Positions 37,117 through 46,419 of a stretch of 64,000 bases of DNA are shown here, piece by piece (position 1 is the stretch's first letter; each line of letters starts with the position of its first letter). Position numbers and translations under genes: made by a program. Source of the DNA: Streptomyces kurssanovii (lineage in GTDB: Bacteria > Actinomycetota > Actinomycetes > Streptomycetales > Streptomycetaceae); assembly GCF_014649695.1 (NCBI RefSeq), contig NZ_BMTN01000009.1:186001-250000 (forward strand). Reading direction: 5' to 3'. The notes under the pieces are model-generated. The model was given only the letters and a program-made list of their open reading frames with translations. It had not been told where the DNA came from and searched no databases.

Positions 37117-38631
37117 TCATGACCGCCTCGGCGGCTGGATCCACCCCAAAGACCGCTCGACGGCTCGTTGCCAGGACTCGTATTCTCGCTCCCGCCGTTC
37201 GGAATCCATGGCAGGCAGCCACTCGGCGGCCCGGTGCCAGTTGCGGCGCAGGACCTCCATGTCCGACCAGTAGCCGACCGCGAGACCGGCGGCGTAGGCA
37301 GCGCCGAGCGACACCGTCTCCGCCACCAGGGGGCGTACCACGGGAACGTCGAGCACGTCGGCGAGGAACTGCATGAGCAGGTTGTCGGAAGTCATGCCCC
37401 CGTCCACCTTGAGCTGCTTCAGCGCGAGCGCGGAATCGGCGTTCATGGCGTCGACGACCTCCCGTGTCTGCCAGCCTGTGGCTTCCAGGACGGCCCGGGC
37501 CAAGTGGCCCTTCGTGATGTACGAGGTGAGGCCGACGATGACGCCGCGGGCGTCGCTTCTCCAATGGGGTGCGAAGAGGCCGGAGAACGCGGGGACGATG
37601 TAGCAGCCGCCGTTGTCCTCGACGGTGCGTGCCAGGGTCTCGATCTCAGGCGCGGTGTTGATCAGCCCCAGTCGGTCGCGGAACCACTGGACCAGGGAGC
37701 CGGTGACGGCGATCGGCCCCTCCAGGGCGTAGATCGCGGGCTGCTCCGCGATCTTGTAGGCGACGGTGGTGAGGAGCCCGTGGCGGGAACGAACGACGTC
37801 GGAGCCGGTGTTCATCAGCAGGAAACTGCCGGTCCCGTAGGTGCACTTCGCCTCGCCGGGCGAGAAACAGGTCTGCCCGAACAGGGCCGCCTGCTGATCG
37901 CCGAGGGCGGCCGTGATCCGTACCCCCGGGAGCACGGAGCGGGCCTCGCCGTAGGACCCGGAGGAAGGCCGGATCTCCGGCAGCATCTGGCGCGGGACCC
38001 CGAAGAACTCCATGAGCTCGCCGTCCCAGGTCAGCGTGCGCATGTCGATGAGCATGGTGCGGCTGGCGTTGGTGGCGTCGGTGATGTGCAGGCCGCCGTC
38101 CCTGCCACCGGTGAGGTTCCAGATCAGCCAGCTCTCCATCGTGCCGAACAGCACGTCGCCGTCCCGGGCACGCTGCTCCAGCCCGTCGATGTGATCGAAC
38201 AACCAGCGGATCCGGGGCGCGGAGAAGTAGGTCGAGGGAGGCAGGCAGCAGCGTTCGAGGAAGAACTCCTCCCCGGGCCGGTTTTTCAGATCGTCGACGA
38301 GCGGAGCGGTGCGGGTGTCCTGCCAGACGATCGCCTTCCCCAGCGGCACACCGGTCCGCCGGTCCCAGAGCACGGTCGTCTCCCGCTGGTTCGCGATCCC
38401 GATGGCGGCGATCTGCCCGGCGTCCACGCCGGCGTGGGACAGTGCCTCCGGCACCACGCGCTGCAGGTTGCGCCAGATCTCCACGGCATCGTGCTCGACC
38501 CATCCGGGCTGAGGAAAATACTGGCGATGCTCTCGCTGGGCGACCGACACCAGCCCCCCGCGGTGGTCGAACAGGATGCATCGAGTGGAGGTGGTGCCCT
38601 GGTCGATGGACATCACATACCGTGCCACCAT
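37117..38631 (-). CDS. glpK: Glycerol kinase
   Basis: A 504-residue FGGY-family kinase that phosphorylates glycerol to sn-glycerol-3-phosphate. Signatures are intact: [21 protein letters not shown] (phosphate loop), [44 protein letters not shown], and the C-terminal [34 protein letters not shown] precedes the ATG. It starts 41 bp after the IclR gene, on the same strand, and should be cotranscribed with it. No glycerol facilitator or glpD lies in this operon; the only glpD in the window is at 9403-11028. Confidence 0.95.
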   Translation of the reverse strand: MVARYVMSIDQGTTSTRCILFDHRGGLVSVAQREHRQYFPQPGWVEHDAVEIWRNLQRVVPEALSHAGVDAGQIAAIGIANQRETTVLWDRRTGVPLGKAIVWQDTRTAPLVDDLKNRPGEEFFLERCCLPPSTYFSAPRIRWLFDHIDGLEQRARDGDVLFGTMESWLIWNLTGGRDGGLHITDATNASRTMLIDMRTLTWDGELMEFFGVPRQMLPEIRPSSGSYGEARSVLPGVRITAALGDQQAALFGQTCFSPGEAKCTYGTGSFLLMNTGSDVVRSRHGLLTTVAYKIAEQPAIYALEGPIAVTGSLVQWFRDRLGLINTAPEIETLARTVEDNGGCYIVPAFSGLFAPHWRSDARGVIVGLTSYITKGHLARAVLEATGWQTREVVDAMNADSALALKQLKVDGGMTSDNLLMQFLADVLDVPVVRPLVAETVSLGAAYAAGLAVGYWSDMEVLRRNWHRAAEWLPAMDSERREREYESWQRAVERSLGWIQPPRRS

Positions 38632-38672
38632 GATCGGGCCTGCCTTCCGATGTGTCGCGGAGCAGCGGGTGC

Positions 38673-39440
38673 CTACCAGCGCGCCGCGCCCAGGTCTCTG
38701 GAGATCGCCCGTGCGGCCTCCCTGAGCAACGTGATCAGGGCCGGTCGGGGCCGGCCTCCTGTGTCGCAGATCCGCTCGACCGGGCCGGATACGCCCAGCG
38801 CGCCCACCACGAGGCCGCCGTGCCCCCGGATCGGCGTGGCGATCCCGGCGTCACCCATGCTCATCTCCTGCACCTCGGAGCCCCAGCCGAGCTCTCGGAT
38901 CTCGCCGAGCGCGCGGTTGAGATCCTCGGGGAGCGCCAGGGTGTGCCGGGTGTAGGCCTCCAGTCCGGCCTTCAGCAGCGGCTCGACGGGCGCGGCCCCG
39001 AAGGCCAGCAGGACCTTGCCCAGCGAGGACGCGTGAAGCGGCAGCAGCGCACCCACGTCCAGGGTCTGGAGGGTGTCGTCCGGCCGGAAGACGTGGTGGA
39101 CGATGAGTACCTTCCCCTCCAGGGGTGTGCCCAGGCGGACGGCCTCCCCGCTGCGGGCGGCCAGGGCGTCGGCCCAGTTGAGGGAGCGCGACCGCAACTC
39201 GTTGACGTCGAGGTAGCTGGTACCGAGATGGAGCAGGGCCGCTCCGAGCTGGTACTTCCCGGTGGCGGCGTCCTGCTCCACGAAGTCCACGTGCTGGAGG
39301 GTGCGCAGAATGCCATGAGCGGTGCCTTTGGCCAGTCCGAGAGACGACGCCACCTCGCCCAGTCCCAGCCTGCGGGGACCGGTGGCGAGCAGACGCAGGA
39401 TCGCCGCCGCCCGTTCTATGGACTGGACCGGGCCGACCAT
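38673..39440 (-). CDS. IclR family regulator, GylR-like
   Basis: About 255 residues, close in layout to GylR, the glycerol-operon regulator of Streptomyces. N-terminal winged helix: [50 protein letters not shown]; the effector domain includes [39 protein letters not shown] 39440 fits the family N-terminus; an in-frame ATG at 39503 would add 21 residues. Neither has a strong ribosome site. It precedes glpK and probably represses the operon until glycerol or G3P accumulates (inference from GylR). Confidence 0.88.
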   Translation of the reverse strand: MVGPVQSIERAAAILRLLATGPRRLGLGEVASSLGLAKGTAHGILRTLQHVDFVEQDAATGKYQLGAALLHLGTSYLDVNELRSRSLNWADALAARSGEAVRLGTPLEGKVLIVHHVFRPDDTLQTLDVGALLPLHASSLGKVLLAFGAAPVEPLLKAGLEAYTRHTLALPEDLNRALGEIRELGWGSEVQEMSMGDAGIATPIRGHGGLVVGALGVSGPVERICDTGGRPRPALITLLREAARAISRDLGAARW

Positions 39441-39581
39441 AGAACGATCGTAGTCCGGATCTTCGAGCAGGACCTCCGTTCGGTAATGCCGACCGTCGTT
39501 CATTGACCGACCGTTTGTCCCTCTTTAGCGTTTCATCACGCCCGGCCACCGGCCGGCAGCGCACCCGGAGGAGGAGGGGCC

Positions 39582-40010
39582 ATGACAGTGGCGCAGCTCG
39601 GCGCGGAGCTTCCCGAAGACGTCACGCACGTCTTCCCCCTGCCACACGCCCCAGAGGCGGCCGCGGTCATGCGCCGGCGCGTCCGCGCGGTCCTCGCCGA
39701 CTGGTCCCTGTCCGCGGACGTCGCCGAGGACGTGGTGCTGCTGGCCTCGGAGCTGCTCACCAACGCGATCGCCCACGCCCTGCCTCCGGCGACGCTTCGC
39801 ATGTCACAGGTCGTGGTGGACGCTCTCCGGGCCGTACGCATCGAGGTGACGGATGCGGGACCTGCGGCTCCGGCCGACCGGCCGGATTCCGGGCTCGACC
39901 CGGACGAGCACGGCCGAGGCATCGGAATCGTCATGGCACTGTCGGCCAGGCACGGCGTGCGAGAGCGTGCCGACGGAAACACCTGGTGGGCAGACGTGGT
40001 CGTCGGGTGA
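39582..40010 (+). CDS. RsbW-like ATP-binding protein (HATPase)
   Basis: A 142-residue GHKL-fold ATPase of the type found as anti-sigma kinases or short regulatory ATPases in Streptomyces. N box: DVVLLASELLTNAIAHA; G1: IEVTDAGPAAP; G2: DEHGRGIGIVMAL. There is no sensor or phospho-acceptor domain. GGAGGAGG gives a strong ribosome site. No anti-anti-sigma gene is adjacent, so the partner is unknown. It is convergent with the NIS cluster, 7 bp from its last gene. Confidence 0.88.
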   Translation: MTVAQLGAELPEDVTHVFPLPHAPEAAAVMRRRVRAVLADWSLSADVAEDVVLLASELLTNAIAHALPPATLRMSQVVVDALRAVRIEVTDAGPAAPADRPDSGLDPDEHGRGIGIVMALSARHGVRERADGNTWWADVVVG

Positions 40011-40017
40011 GACGACT

Positions 40018-41250
40018 TCACCCGGCCGCCGGAGTGTGAGGGTCGGGCCCCTGTCGACCGAGGAAGTGGAAGCCGGGACGGGGGTGCATGAGGAAGTCGT
40101 GGTGCGAGATGTTCCACCCGTAGGCACCCGCCAGGGCGAACGCCACCCGGTCCCCGGCCCGCAGCCGAGGCGCCGGGACGCCACGGGCCAGGAGGTCCTT
40201 GGGTGTGCACAGCTGGCCCGTCAGCGTGACCCGGTCCTGCTGGGCAGCCGGACGGGGCCAGGGGTGCGGCCACGTGTCCACCGGGAGGATGGAGCAGGGC
40301 TGGTCGTGGCCCTTGGCCGCCGGGGTGCGCAGGTGGTGCGTGCCGCCGCGGACCACGGCGAACTCCTCACCGTGGCTGTGCTTCACGTCCAGCACCTCGG
40401 TGGCGTACCAACCGCAGTACGCGGCCATGGCGCGGCCCGGCTCGATGCGCAGGGTGAGGCCAGGGTGGGCGGCCGTGAGGCGGCTGAGCCCGGCGCCGTA
40501 CGCCGCCCAGTCGAAGCGCAGGCCAGGCGCGGCGTAGTCGACGGTCATGCCGCCACCGACGTTCACCTCGGCGAGGCGGACGCGGTGGCGGGCGGCCAGG
40601 CCGGTCGCCCACGTCACGATGGATCCGGCGACCGCGAGCTGTTCGGGGGCGCGGAGGCCGCTGGCCAGGTGGGCGTGGACGCCGCGCAGCTCCAGGTGCG
40701 GGTACGTGCCGTCGGTGAGCAGGCGGACGACGGTGTCGGCATCGGTCGGATCGAGGCCGAACGGGGTGGGCCGCCCGCCCATCGCCAGCGAGCTGTCCAC
40801 CAGCGAGTCGTCGGACACGGCGAGGTTGACGCGGAGCAGGAGCCCGGCCTTCGCATCCGCCCGCCGGGCCAGTTCCGCCAGCATGTGAAGCTCGTACACG
40901 CTCTCGACGTGGAAGCGTTCCACGCCCAGTTCCAGCGCCGAGGCGATCTCCGCCGGCGTCTTTCCTGGGCCGCCGAAAGCCAGCGGGCGGCCCGGTACCG
41001 CCTTGCGGACGTGGGCGAGCTCCCCGCCCGATGAGACCTCGTAGCCGTCGACGTACCGGCCGAGCGCGGCCAGGATCTCCGGCTCCGGATTGGCCTTCGC
41101 GGCGTAGTACAGCTCGACGCGCTCCGGCAGGGCTGCCCGCACGGCGGCTGCGTGCTCGCGCAGCGCCGCCAGGTCGTAGACGTACGCCGGGAGCTCGTCG
41201 GCGGGCAGGGACAGGACGTGGTCACGCACCGCGGGGGTGAGGACGGTCAT
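40018..41250 (-). CDS. Type III PLP-dependent decarboxylase (siderophore cluster)
   Basis: A 410-residue fold-type III enzyme of the ornithine/diaminopimelate decarboxylase family. The PLP lysine lies in ELYYAAKANPEPEIL, the substrate/phosphate loop region in EVSSGGELAHVR and VNVGGGM, and the C-terminal barrel holds GQLCTPKDLLARG (conserved Cys region) and AGAYGWNISHHDFL. In staphyloferrin B the related SbnH decarboxylates a citryl-diamine intermediate; a similar role, or supply of a diamine, fits here. Its ATG overlaps the upstream NIS synthetase stop (ATGA). Confidence 0.88.
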   Translation of the reverse strand: MTVLTPAVRDHVLSLPADELPAYVYDLAALREHAAAVRAALPERVELYYAAKANPEPEILAALGRYVDGYEVSSGGELAHVRKAVPGRPLAFGGPGKTPAEIASALELGVERFHVESVYELHMLAELARRADAKAGLLLRVNLAVSDDSLVDSSLAMGGRPTPFGLDPTDADTVVRLLTDGTYPHLELRGVHAHLASGLRAPEQLAVAGSIVTWATGLAARHRVRLAEVNVGGGMTVDYAAPGLRFDWAAYGAGLSRLTAAHPGLTLRIEPGRAMAAYCGWYATEVLDVKHSHGEEFAVVRGGTHHLRTPAAKGHDQPCSILPVDTWPHPWPRPAAQQDRVTLTGQLCTPKDLLARGVPAPRLRAGDRVAFALAGAYGWNISHHDFLMHPRPGFHFLGRQGPDPHTPAAG

Positions 41251-42995
41251 CGGGCATCGCTCCATGGGTGACGGACGTCTTCGGCCAGCGGGGAAGGCAG
41301 ACGGACGTAGCCGGCCTCGCGGTCGGCCTTGCGTTCCCAGCGGGCCAGCAAGTTGGCTTTGGCGGGCAGCGGCACCCCCGAGAGGAGGGCAGCGAGCCGT
41401 GGCGGGCAGCCGTACCGGTCGGCGTACGCCTGGAGGGTGGCCCGGACCTCGGCCCACAGGGCGCGCTCGGTCCGCGGATGCAGGTCGGCGACCGCGGCGA
41501 GCATGTCGGCGACGTGGTTGACCAGCAGGCAGTAGACGACCCGGTCCCAGCCGCGCTGCGCGTCGTACGTCATCGGGCCGGCGACCTCCGCCGGCAGCGC
41601 GCCGAGGGCGTCGGCGTGGCGCTCGCGGACGAGCTTGGTGCCCTCCAGATCACGGAAGAGGACTTGGGCGGGCATGCCCACGTCGTCGACGCAGACGAGG
41701 ACGTTCTGCAGGTGCGGCTCCAGGACGAGGCCGTGGTCGAAGTAGGCGGCCAGGACGGGTGGGACGAGCAGCTTCAGGTACGCCGACCACCAGTCCAAGG
41801 CGGTCCGGGGCCCTGCTCCGTCGAGGAGCCGGGAGATGTGGCCGGGACCGGTCGGGTACTCGTCGGCGACGGCCGCCGCGAGCAGCGGGGTGGTGCCGGG
41901 CAGCAGCCTCGCGGCCAGGCCCTCGCGGACGATCACGCCGAAGCCTTCGAGCAGGGTGCGGTCCGGAGCACCGCCGGAACCTGGCAGCAGCAAGCTTCGG
42001 TAGGCGGGCTCGCGGAGCACGGCGCTGCCGGGGAAGCGCGTGGCCATGGAGTTCAGGACCGGCTCCAGCAACCGGGTCATGGCCACCGCGCCGGACAGCT
42101 CGTAACTGGCGTTCTTGCGCAGGCAGTTGGTGATGCGGACATTCAGGCTGAACTTCAGGAACGTGTCACCGTCGTACAGGGTGCGTACGGACGCGGTGGC
42201 GGCGAACGGCTTCCCGGCCCGGCCCAGGTCGAGGACGTCGCCCCGCTCGACGGCCGCGCGCAGCCCGGGGTGTCCGCTCAACATCTCGTACTGCCACGGG
42301 TGGGCGGGCAGCAGCCGGTAACCGGCCGGGACGTCGGAACCCAGCCGGTCGAGCACATCGGCGGAGCCGCACTCGGCGGTCTCCTGTGCCATCAGGTGCT
42401 CGCGCACCGCGAGGTGGCGGAGCGGGAAGGAGGACCCGGTCTCGGGCGCGTACGACAGCCAGGAGGCGGGGTCGCCGGTACGGGCCTTCGGCGTCGGGTG
42501 GAATCGGTGGCCGAACAGCAGGGACTGCTCGGAGGCCAGATAGGTGGCGAGACTGTCCGCGACCGTGGCGTCCGGCCGGGCTCGTGCGGCGTGTACGTCG
42601 AGAGCGGCCTTGATCGCCTGGTGGCTGGAGGCGATCTGGTCCAGGAACTCCTCGTTGCGCACGCCCGTGCGCGACGACAGCTCGTCCCGCGCGTACGCGG
42701 CGAGGCGCCGCCAGTCGATCTCCACCCAGTCCCCGTCGTGCTGCTCCCGCACCGACCCGGTGAAGCGGTGCGCGCCCAGCAGCGACGTACGCCGCAGGGC
42801 GACGCGCAGCAGCACGCCGCGGCGGGGCAGGCGCAGCAGCAGGTGGCCGTCGGTGACGGCGGTCTGCTGCTCGGGGCCGGGCAGCTCTCTCAGCAGGCAG
42901 TTCAGGAGGGTGTGGGCCACGGCGTCGTCCGCGGTGGGAAGCCCGCTGGAAGTGGCGGAAACAGGGGTGGTACCGATCGAATCGGTCAGGGACAT
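41247..42995 (-). CDS. IucA/IucC family NIS siderophore synthetase (second copy)
   Basis: A 582-residue NRPS-independent siderophore synthetase, which adenylates a carboxylate (usually citrate) and joins it to an amine or hydroxyl. Family motifs: FGHRFHPTPKART (ATP/phosphate region), LLPAHPWQYE, FLKFSLNVRITNCLRKNASYEL and the active-site strand VLEPHLQNVLV. The FhuF-like C-terminal region is WDRVVYCLLVNHVADML. GGAG precedes the ATG. A 205-bp gap separates it from the other synthetase; a small hairpin lies there. Confidence 0.92.
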   Translation of the reverse strand: MSLTDSIGTTPVSATSSGLPTADDAVAHTLLNCLLRELPGPEQQTAVTDGHLLLRLPRRGVLLRVALRRTSLLGAHRFTGSVREQHDGDWVEIDWRRLAAYARDELSSRTGVRNEEFLDQIASSHQAIKAALDVHAARARPDATVADSLATYLASEQSLLFGHRFHPTPKARTGDPASWLSYAPETGSSFPLRHLAVREHLMAQETAECGSADVLDRLGSDVPAGYRLLPAHPWQYEMLSGHPGLRAAVERGDVLDLGRAGKPFAATASVRTLYDGDTFLKFSLNVRITNCLRKNASYELSGAVAMTRLLEPVLNSMATRFPGSAVLREPAYRSLLLPGSGGAPDRTLLEGFGVIVREGLAARLLPGTTPLLAAAVADEYPTGPGHISRLLDGAGPRTALDWWSAYLKLLVPPVLAAYFDHGLVLEPHLQNVLVCVDDVGMPAQVLFRDLEGTKLVRERHADALGALPAEVAGPMTYDAQRGWDRVVYCLLVNHVADMLAAVADLHPRTERALWAEVRATLQAYADRYGCPPRLAALLSGVPLPAKANLLARWERKADREAGYVRLPSPLAEDVRHPWSDAR

Positions 42996-43070
42996 CGACG
43001 ACTCCAGCGGATCCGGAGAGAGCAGAGGTGCAGGGACGGAACGGCGACGCCGACACGGCGGCCACGGCGA

Positions 43071-43088
43071 CGCCGGTCAACACCGGCG
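43071..43088. other. Small hairpin in NIS operon spacer
   Basis: CGCCGGT and ACCGGCG arms around a CAAC loop, in the only sizeable gap of the operon (42996-43200). Possibly a processing or attenuation site; no promoter motif is evident next to it. Confidence 0.4.
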
Positions 43089-43200
43089 CGGTGCGGCCGA
43101 AGAGGCGGTTGCCCGTCCCCGCCCCCGCGCCTGCGGCGACCGCTCGGTGAACCCGAGGGCGGCGGTGTTCGCCGTGGTCGGCCGGACCCTTGGAGTGTGT

Positions 43201-44988
43201 TCACCGTGCCTTCGCCGCCGGCAGAAGGTAGTTGGGTCCGGTGGTGTAGTGCTTGTTGATGTCGGCGGCGCCCGAACGCTCCTTGGTGAGCAGCGTGCCC
43301 GCGGTGACCATCGCCTTGACCGGGAGATCGTGACCGTCGAGCACGGCGGCGCGCAGGATCGCGCCGGGCTCGCCCGCCCGGGTGCCGAGCCGGTCGACGG
43401 CCTCGGTGAGCCGGTCGCGTACGAGGTCCAGCAGCGACTCCAGCGGGGCGCGGCCGTGCCGGGCGAGACCGAAGGCGTAGGCCCCCGCGCACAGGTGGAG
43501 GGTGATGGTGGTGAACAGGTCGGTGACCGGCCTGTCGTCCTCGCCGAAGATCCGGGCGTCGTCGAAGTCGGACGGGTTCGGCGCGTCATCGCCCAGGGTC
43601 TCGCGCATGCGGGCGGTGTTGATACGCGGGCCGTCGTTGTCCCTGAGCAGCAGCCGCAAACGGGTGCGGCCGTCCCCGTCTCCGGCCCGGTCCAGTACCA
43701 GTGAGATGTTCTGCTGGTGCGACTCCAGCGCGATGCCGTAGCCGAGGAGCGCGGTCTGCCAGTCGAAGAGCAGGGTGAGGCAGGCGTTGAGCAGCGCGAC
43801 CGGGTCGCCGCCGTAGAAGCGGTCGGCGAGGTGGTCGATCACCATTCCGCCACCGGGCGCCTCGCTCAGCAGAGCGGCCATGGGCGTGACGACGGCGTCG
43901 TCGAGTCCGGCGGGGTAGCGGCGCACGAGGACGGCGAGGACTTCGTGTCCGGCATGGGCGTACACCGTTTCGTCGGCGTGCAGGACCGTGTCACGGAAGC
44001 GCGGCTCGCGGGCGATCACCGTTTCCAGCAGGCGCTGGCCGGCGGCCCCGTCGACGAGCGTGCCCGGCTTGATGGTGCGGCGGTTGCGCAGGCCCAGCGT
44101 GGCGGTCGTGAGCGGCAGCTTGAGGTGGAGGGTGGGGTCGGCGGCGAGCGCCACCGTACGCATCGACAGAGTCGGTACCACCTCCAGATACGGGCGGTCG
44201 GCGAGCACGGCACGGTCCTCGAGGCCCGTCGCCCTCAGCGCGTCGTGCAGGGGCGCGCCGGCGGTGAGCGGGTGGACGGGGAGAGCCACATGGCTGTGGA
44301 AGAGCTCCGGCAGGCCGAGGATCGCGGGCGTGGGCCACCGGTCGGGCAGCCGGGCGGGGCCCCCGGGCACGGTGAGGACCTCACGCGGCACGGCGATCCA
44401 GCGCAGCGCGAAGCGGGGGTGGAACTCGGGGCCGTAGGCGCGCAACTGCTCCTCGCCCAGGCCCGAGCGTCCTCGCGCGGTCGGGTAGACCGGGTGGTCG
44501 TGGCGGGCGGCGAGGGTGTCGTGGGCGAGGCCGCCGGCAAGGCCCGTCCAGTGGGCGGGGTCGGCTCCGTAGCGGTCGGTGAGCCGACCGGCGACCTCCT
44601 CGCGGGTGCGGGCGTGCAGCCGCATCGTGGTGAGGGTCTGGCGGCACTCCGCGGCGAACGCGTCGAAGCCGGCCCGGTCGGCGGGGCACGCGAGAACGCT
44701 CAGGGCGTCCAGCACATCGTCGTGGGAGGTCAGCTCGCGACCGTCCGACTCCCGTACGAGCAGCGGCAGTCGTGCGGTGTACGTGCTCTGGAAGCCGTCC
44801 TCGACGACCGGGAGCAGCAGGGCGTCGCCGTCCGCGTCGTGGGCCAGCCGCAGCCAGAGGCCGTCCTCCCGCTCCACCGGCGTGGAGCGGGTCCTCAGGC
44901 CCACGACGTCCTCGCGCAGCAGCGCACCGAGCACGCGCAGCAGCAGGTCCCAGTGGGCCGGGTCGACGGCCGTGGTGGTCGCCGTCAT
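43201..44988 (-). CDS. IucA/IucC family NIS siderophore synthetase (first copy)
   Basis: A 595-residue NIS synthetase. Motifs include HPVYPTARGRSGLGEEQLRAYGPEF, the strand LHLKLPLTTATLGLRNRRTIKPG (ATP region), and the catalytic GIALESHQQNISLVLD. The C-terminal part, LFTTITLHLCAGAYAFGLARHGR, is FhuF-like. Two different synthetases in one operon imply two successive or asymmetric condensations. Its ATG overlaps the ATP-grasp stop (ATGA). Confidence 0.92.
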   Translation of the reverse strand: MTATTTAVDPAHWDLLLRVLGALLREDVVGLRTRSTPVEREDGLWLRLAHDADGDALLLPVVEDGFQSTYTARLPLLVRESDGRELTSHDDVLDALSVLACPADRAGFDAFAAECRQTLTTMRLHARTREEVAGRLTDRYGADPAHWTGLAGGLAHDTLAARHDHPVYPTARGRSGLGEEQLRAYGPEFHPRFALRWIAVPREVLTVPGGPARLPDRWPTPAILGLPELFHSHVALPVHPLTAGAPLHDALRATGLEDRAVLADRPYLEVVPTLSMRTVALAADPTLHLKLPLTTATLGLRNRRTIKPGTLVDGAAGQRLLETVIAREPRFRDTVLHADETVYAHAGHEVLAVLVRRYPAGLDDAVVTPMAALLSEAPGGGMVIDHLADRFYGGDPVALLNACLTLLFDWQTALLGYGIALESHQQNISLVLDRAGDGDGRTRLRLLLRDNDGPRINTARMRETLGDDAPNPSDFDDARIFGEDDRPVTDLFTTITLHLCAGAYAFGLARHGRAPLESLLDLVRDRLTEAVDRLGTRAGEPGAILRAAVLDGHDLPVKAMVTAGTLLTKERSGAADINKHYTTGPNYLLPAAKAR

Positions 44989-46175
44989 GGGGTGATCTCC
45001 CAGCGCTGAGCGGCGAGGAAGTCGGCCGCGACGCGGTCGATGGTTTCCTGATCGGTGCCGGTGGCCCGGAGCACGCCGAGATAGTCGCGGTTCGTGTGGT
45101 AGAGATCGTGCCGCTCGCCGACCTGGCGAAGCGGCCGGTACGTCAGGTTCACACCGTCCACGACGAGGTCGGCGGCCGCCGGGGCTGATGTCAGCGTGCC
45201 TGCCCTGTCGGCGCACGGGCAATCGAGCCGGGCTGCGCCGTCGGTACGGGCGCCCAGGTCGGCGGGCAGCGGCTCGCCCAGGTGCGTACGGAGTATGTGC
45301 TCGAAGAGCGGGATGTCCAGCAGCTGGGCCAGCAGCAGATCGCACTGGTCCCCGACGGCACGGTAGTTGACCTCGATGATCCGGGCACGGCCCTCGTGCA
45401 CCACGAACTCGGTGTGGCACGCGCCGAAGCCGACGCCGAGCGCGTCGAGCTGGGCGAGGACCTGCCCGACGACCGGCTCGGGGTGAGCGGCCACGAAGGT
45501 CATCCGCTCCTCGATGAAGTACGGCGGGGCGGACAGCTCGGTGTGGAAGCCGCCCAGGACGTGGCGTACGCGACCGTCGCCGAGGGTTTCGAGGGTGTAC
45601 AGCTCACCGGCCAGGTACTCCTCGACGACCAGCGCCGCCTCCGGGCGCCGCTCCTGGATCTCCTTGCAGCGCAGCAGGAGATCCTCGGGGCCGTCGGCGA
45701 GCACCACGTCCTCGCTGGCCACGCCCTCGCGGGGCTTGACGACGCACGGGAACGGCACGTCGAGGCTTGTCAGTACGGCCGGGTCCTGGCCGGCGGCCAG
45801 CTCGGTCGACCACACCGTGTCGGCCCCGGTCCCGGCGAGGTGGCGGCGCATGTGCGCCTTGTCCTTGGCGCGCAGCGTGGCCTGCCAGGGCTTGGCGGGG
45901 AGCCCGAAGTAGCCGGCGGCGAGGGCGGCCTGGGTCTGCAGGTGGTCGCTGTTGGTGAAGACCGCGTCGGGCGTGTGGTGGGTCGCCGTCCGGGTGATGA
46001 CCGCGCGGAAGTCGCGTACGTCGCACTCCAGGACCTCGATGTCCGGATACGTGCGGCGGTGGGTCCGAGGCTGATCGGTGAGCACGGTGACGTCGATGCC
46101 GAGCCGGGCGGCGGCGGGGAGGAAGCCTTCGGTGACCGAGTCGGTGGGGTTCAGTGCGAGCAGGTACAACCGCAT
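44985..46175 (-). CDS. ATP-grasp ligase (siderophore cluster)
   Basis: A 396-residue ATP-grasp enzyme: N-domain RLYLLALNPTDSVTEGFLPAAARLGIDVTVLTD, RAKDKAHMRRHLAGTGADT, FPCVVKPREGVASEDVVLA (ATP lysine), ALVVEEYLAGELYTLE (grasp loop) and IIEVNYRAVGDQCDLLLAQLLD (metal ligands E and N). It should form an amide between a carboxylate and an amine, for example coupling an amino acid to the siderophore scaffold. It is the first gene of the operon, with GGAAGGGG before the ATG and an iron-box-bearing promoter upstream. Confidence 0.85.
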   Translation of the reverse strand: MRLYLLALNPTDSVTEGFLPAAARLGIDVTVLTDQPRTHRRTYPDIEVLECDVRDFRAVITRTATHHTPDAVFTNSDHLQTQAALAAGYFGLPAKPWQATLRAKDKAHMRRHLAGTGADTVWSTELAAGQDPAVLTSLDVPFPCVVKPREGVASEDVVLADGPEDLLLRCKEIQERRPEAALVVEEYLAGELYTLETLGDGRVRHVLGGFHTELSAPPYFIEERMTFVAAHPEPVVGQVLAQLDALGVGFGACHTEFVVHEGRARIIEVNYRAVGDQCDLLLAQLLDIPLFEHILRTHLGEPLPADLGARTDGAARLDCPCADRAGTLTSAPAAADLVVDGVNLTYRPLRQVGERHDLYHTNRDYLGVLRATGTDQETIDRVAADFLAAQRWEITP

Positions 46176-46281
46176 GGGCGGTGGCCCCTTCCGAGTCGAG
46201 GACGTGGGGACGGCGGCGTGGGCAGAGGTCGGCGACGGCGCAGGCACCGACCGGCCTTCGTCCTCGGCGCGGCAGCCGAAG

Positions 46282-46300
46282 TTAGGTCACCCTAAGTTAT
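46282..46300 (-). promoter_or_regulatory. Iron box (DmdR/IdeR-type) for NIS operon
   Basis: Read on the minus strand, ATAACTTAGGGTGACCTAA matches about 14 of 19 positions of the iron-box consensus TTAGGTTAGGCTAACCTAA, with a near-perfect inner dyad TTAGG/ACCTAA. It lies about 107 bp upstream of the ATP-grasp ATG, where a DmdR1/IdeR repressor would block transcription in iron-replete cells. Confidence 0.75.
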
Positions 46301-46358
46301 CAACTTCCGTACGGCTCATGGAAATCGACCCCCTTGATCGCCGGGGCGGGTCTCCGAC

Positions 46359-46377
46359 TAAGGTAAGGCTTACCTTT
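46359..46377 (+). promoter_or_regulatory. Iron box (DmdR/IdeR-type) for FhuF-like gene
   Basis: TAAGGTAAGGCTTACCTTT is a strong 19-bp iron box with a perfect AAGGTAAG/CTTACCTT dyad. It ends 42 bp before the reductase ATG. Together with the other box it puts both divergent units under iron control. Confidence 0.85.
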
Positions 46378-46419
46378 TGTTTGTGACACCCGAGCTTGCC
46401 GCTCCGTGAAGGACTGCCG

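Noticed and set aside
39441-39503. N-terminal extension of the IclR protein to ATG 39503
   Set aside because: GylR-like proteins begin near the QSIERAA segment; the extra 21 residues have no support, though the start cannot be excluded.
42996-43200. Possible remnant of an MFS exporter between the two NIS synthetases
   Set aside because: Translations in this gap give only short hydrophobic bits such as LTGVAVAAVSA; not enough to claim a transporter remnant.
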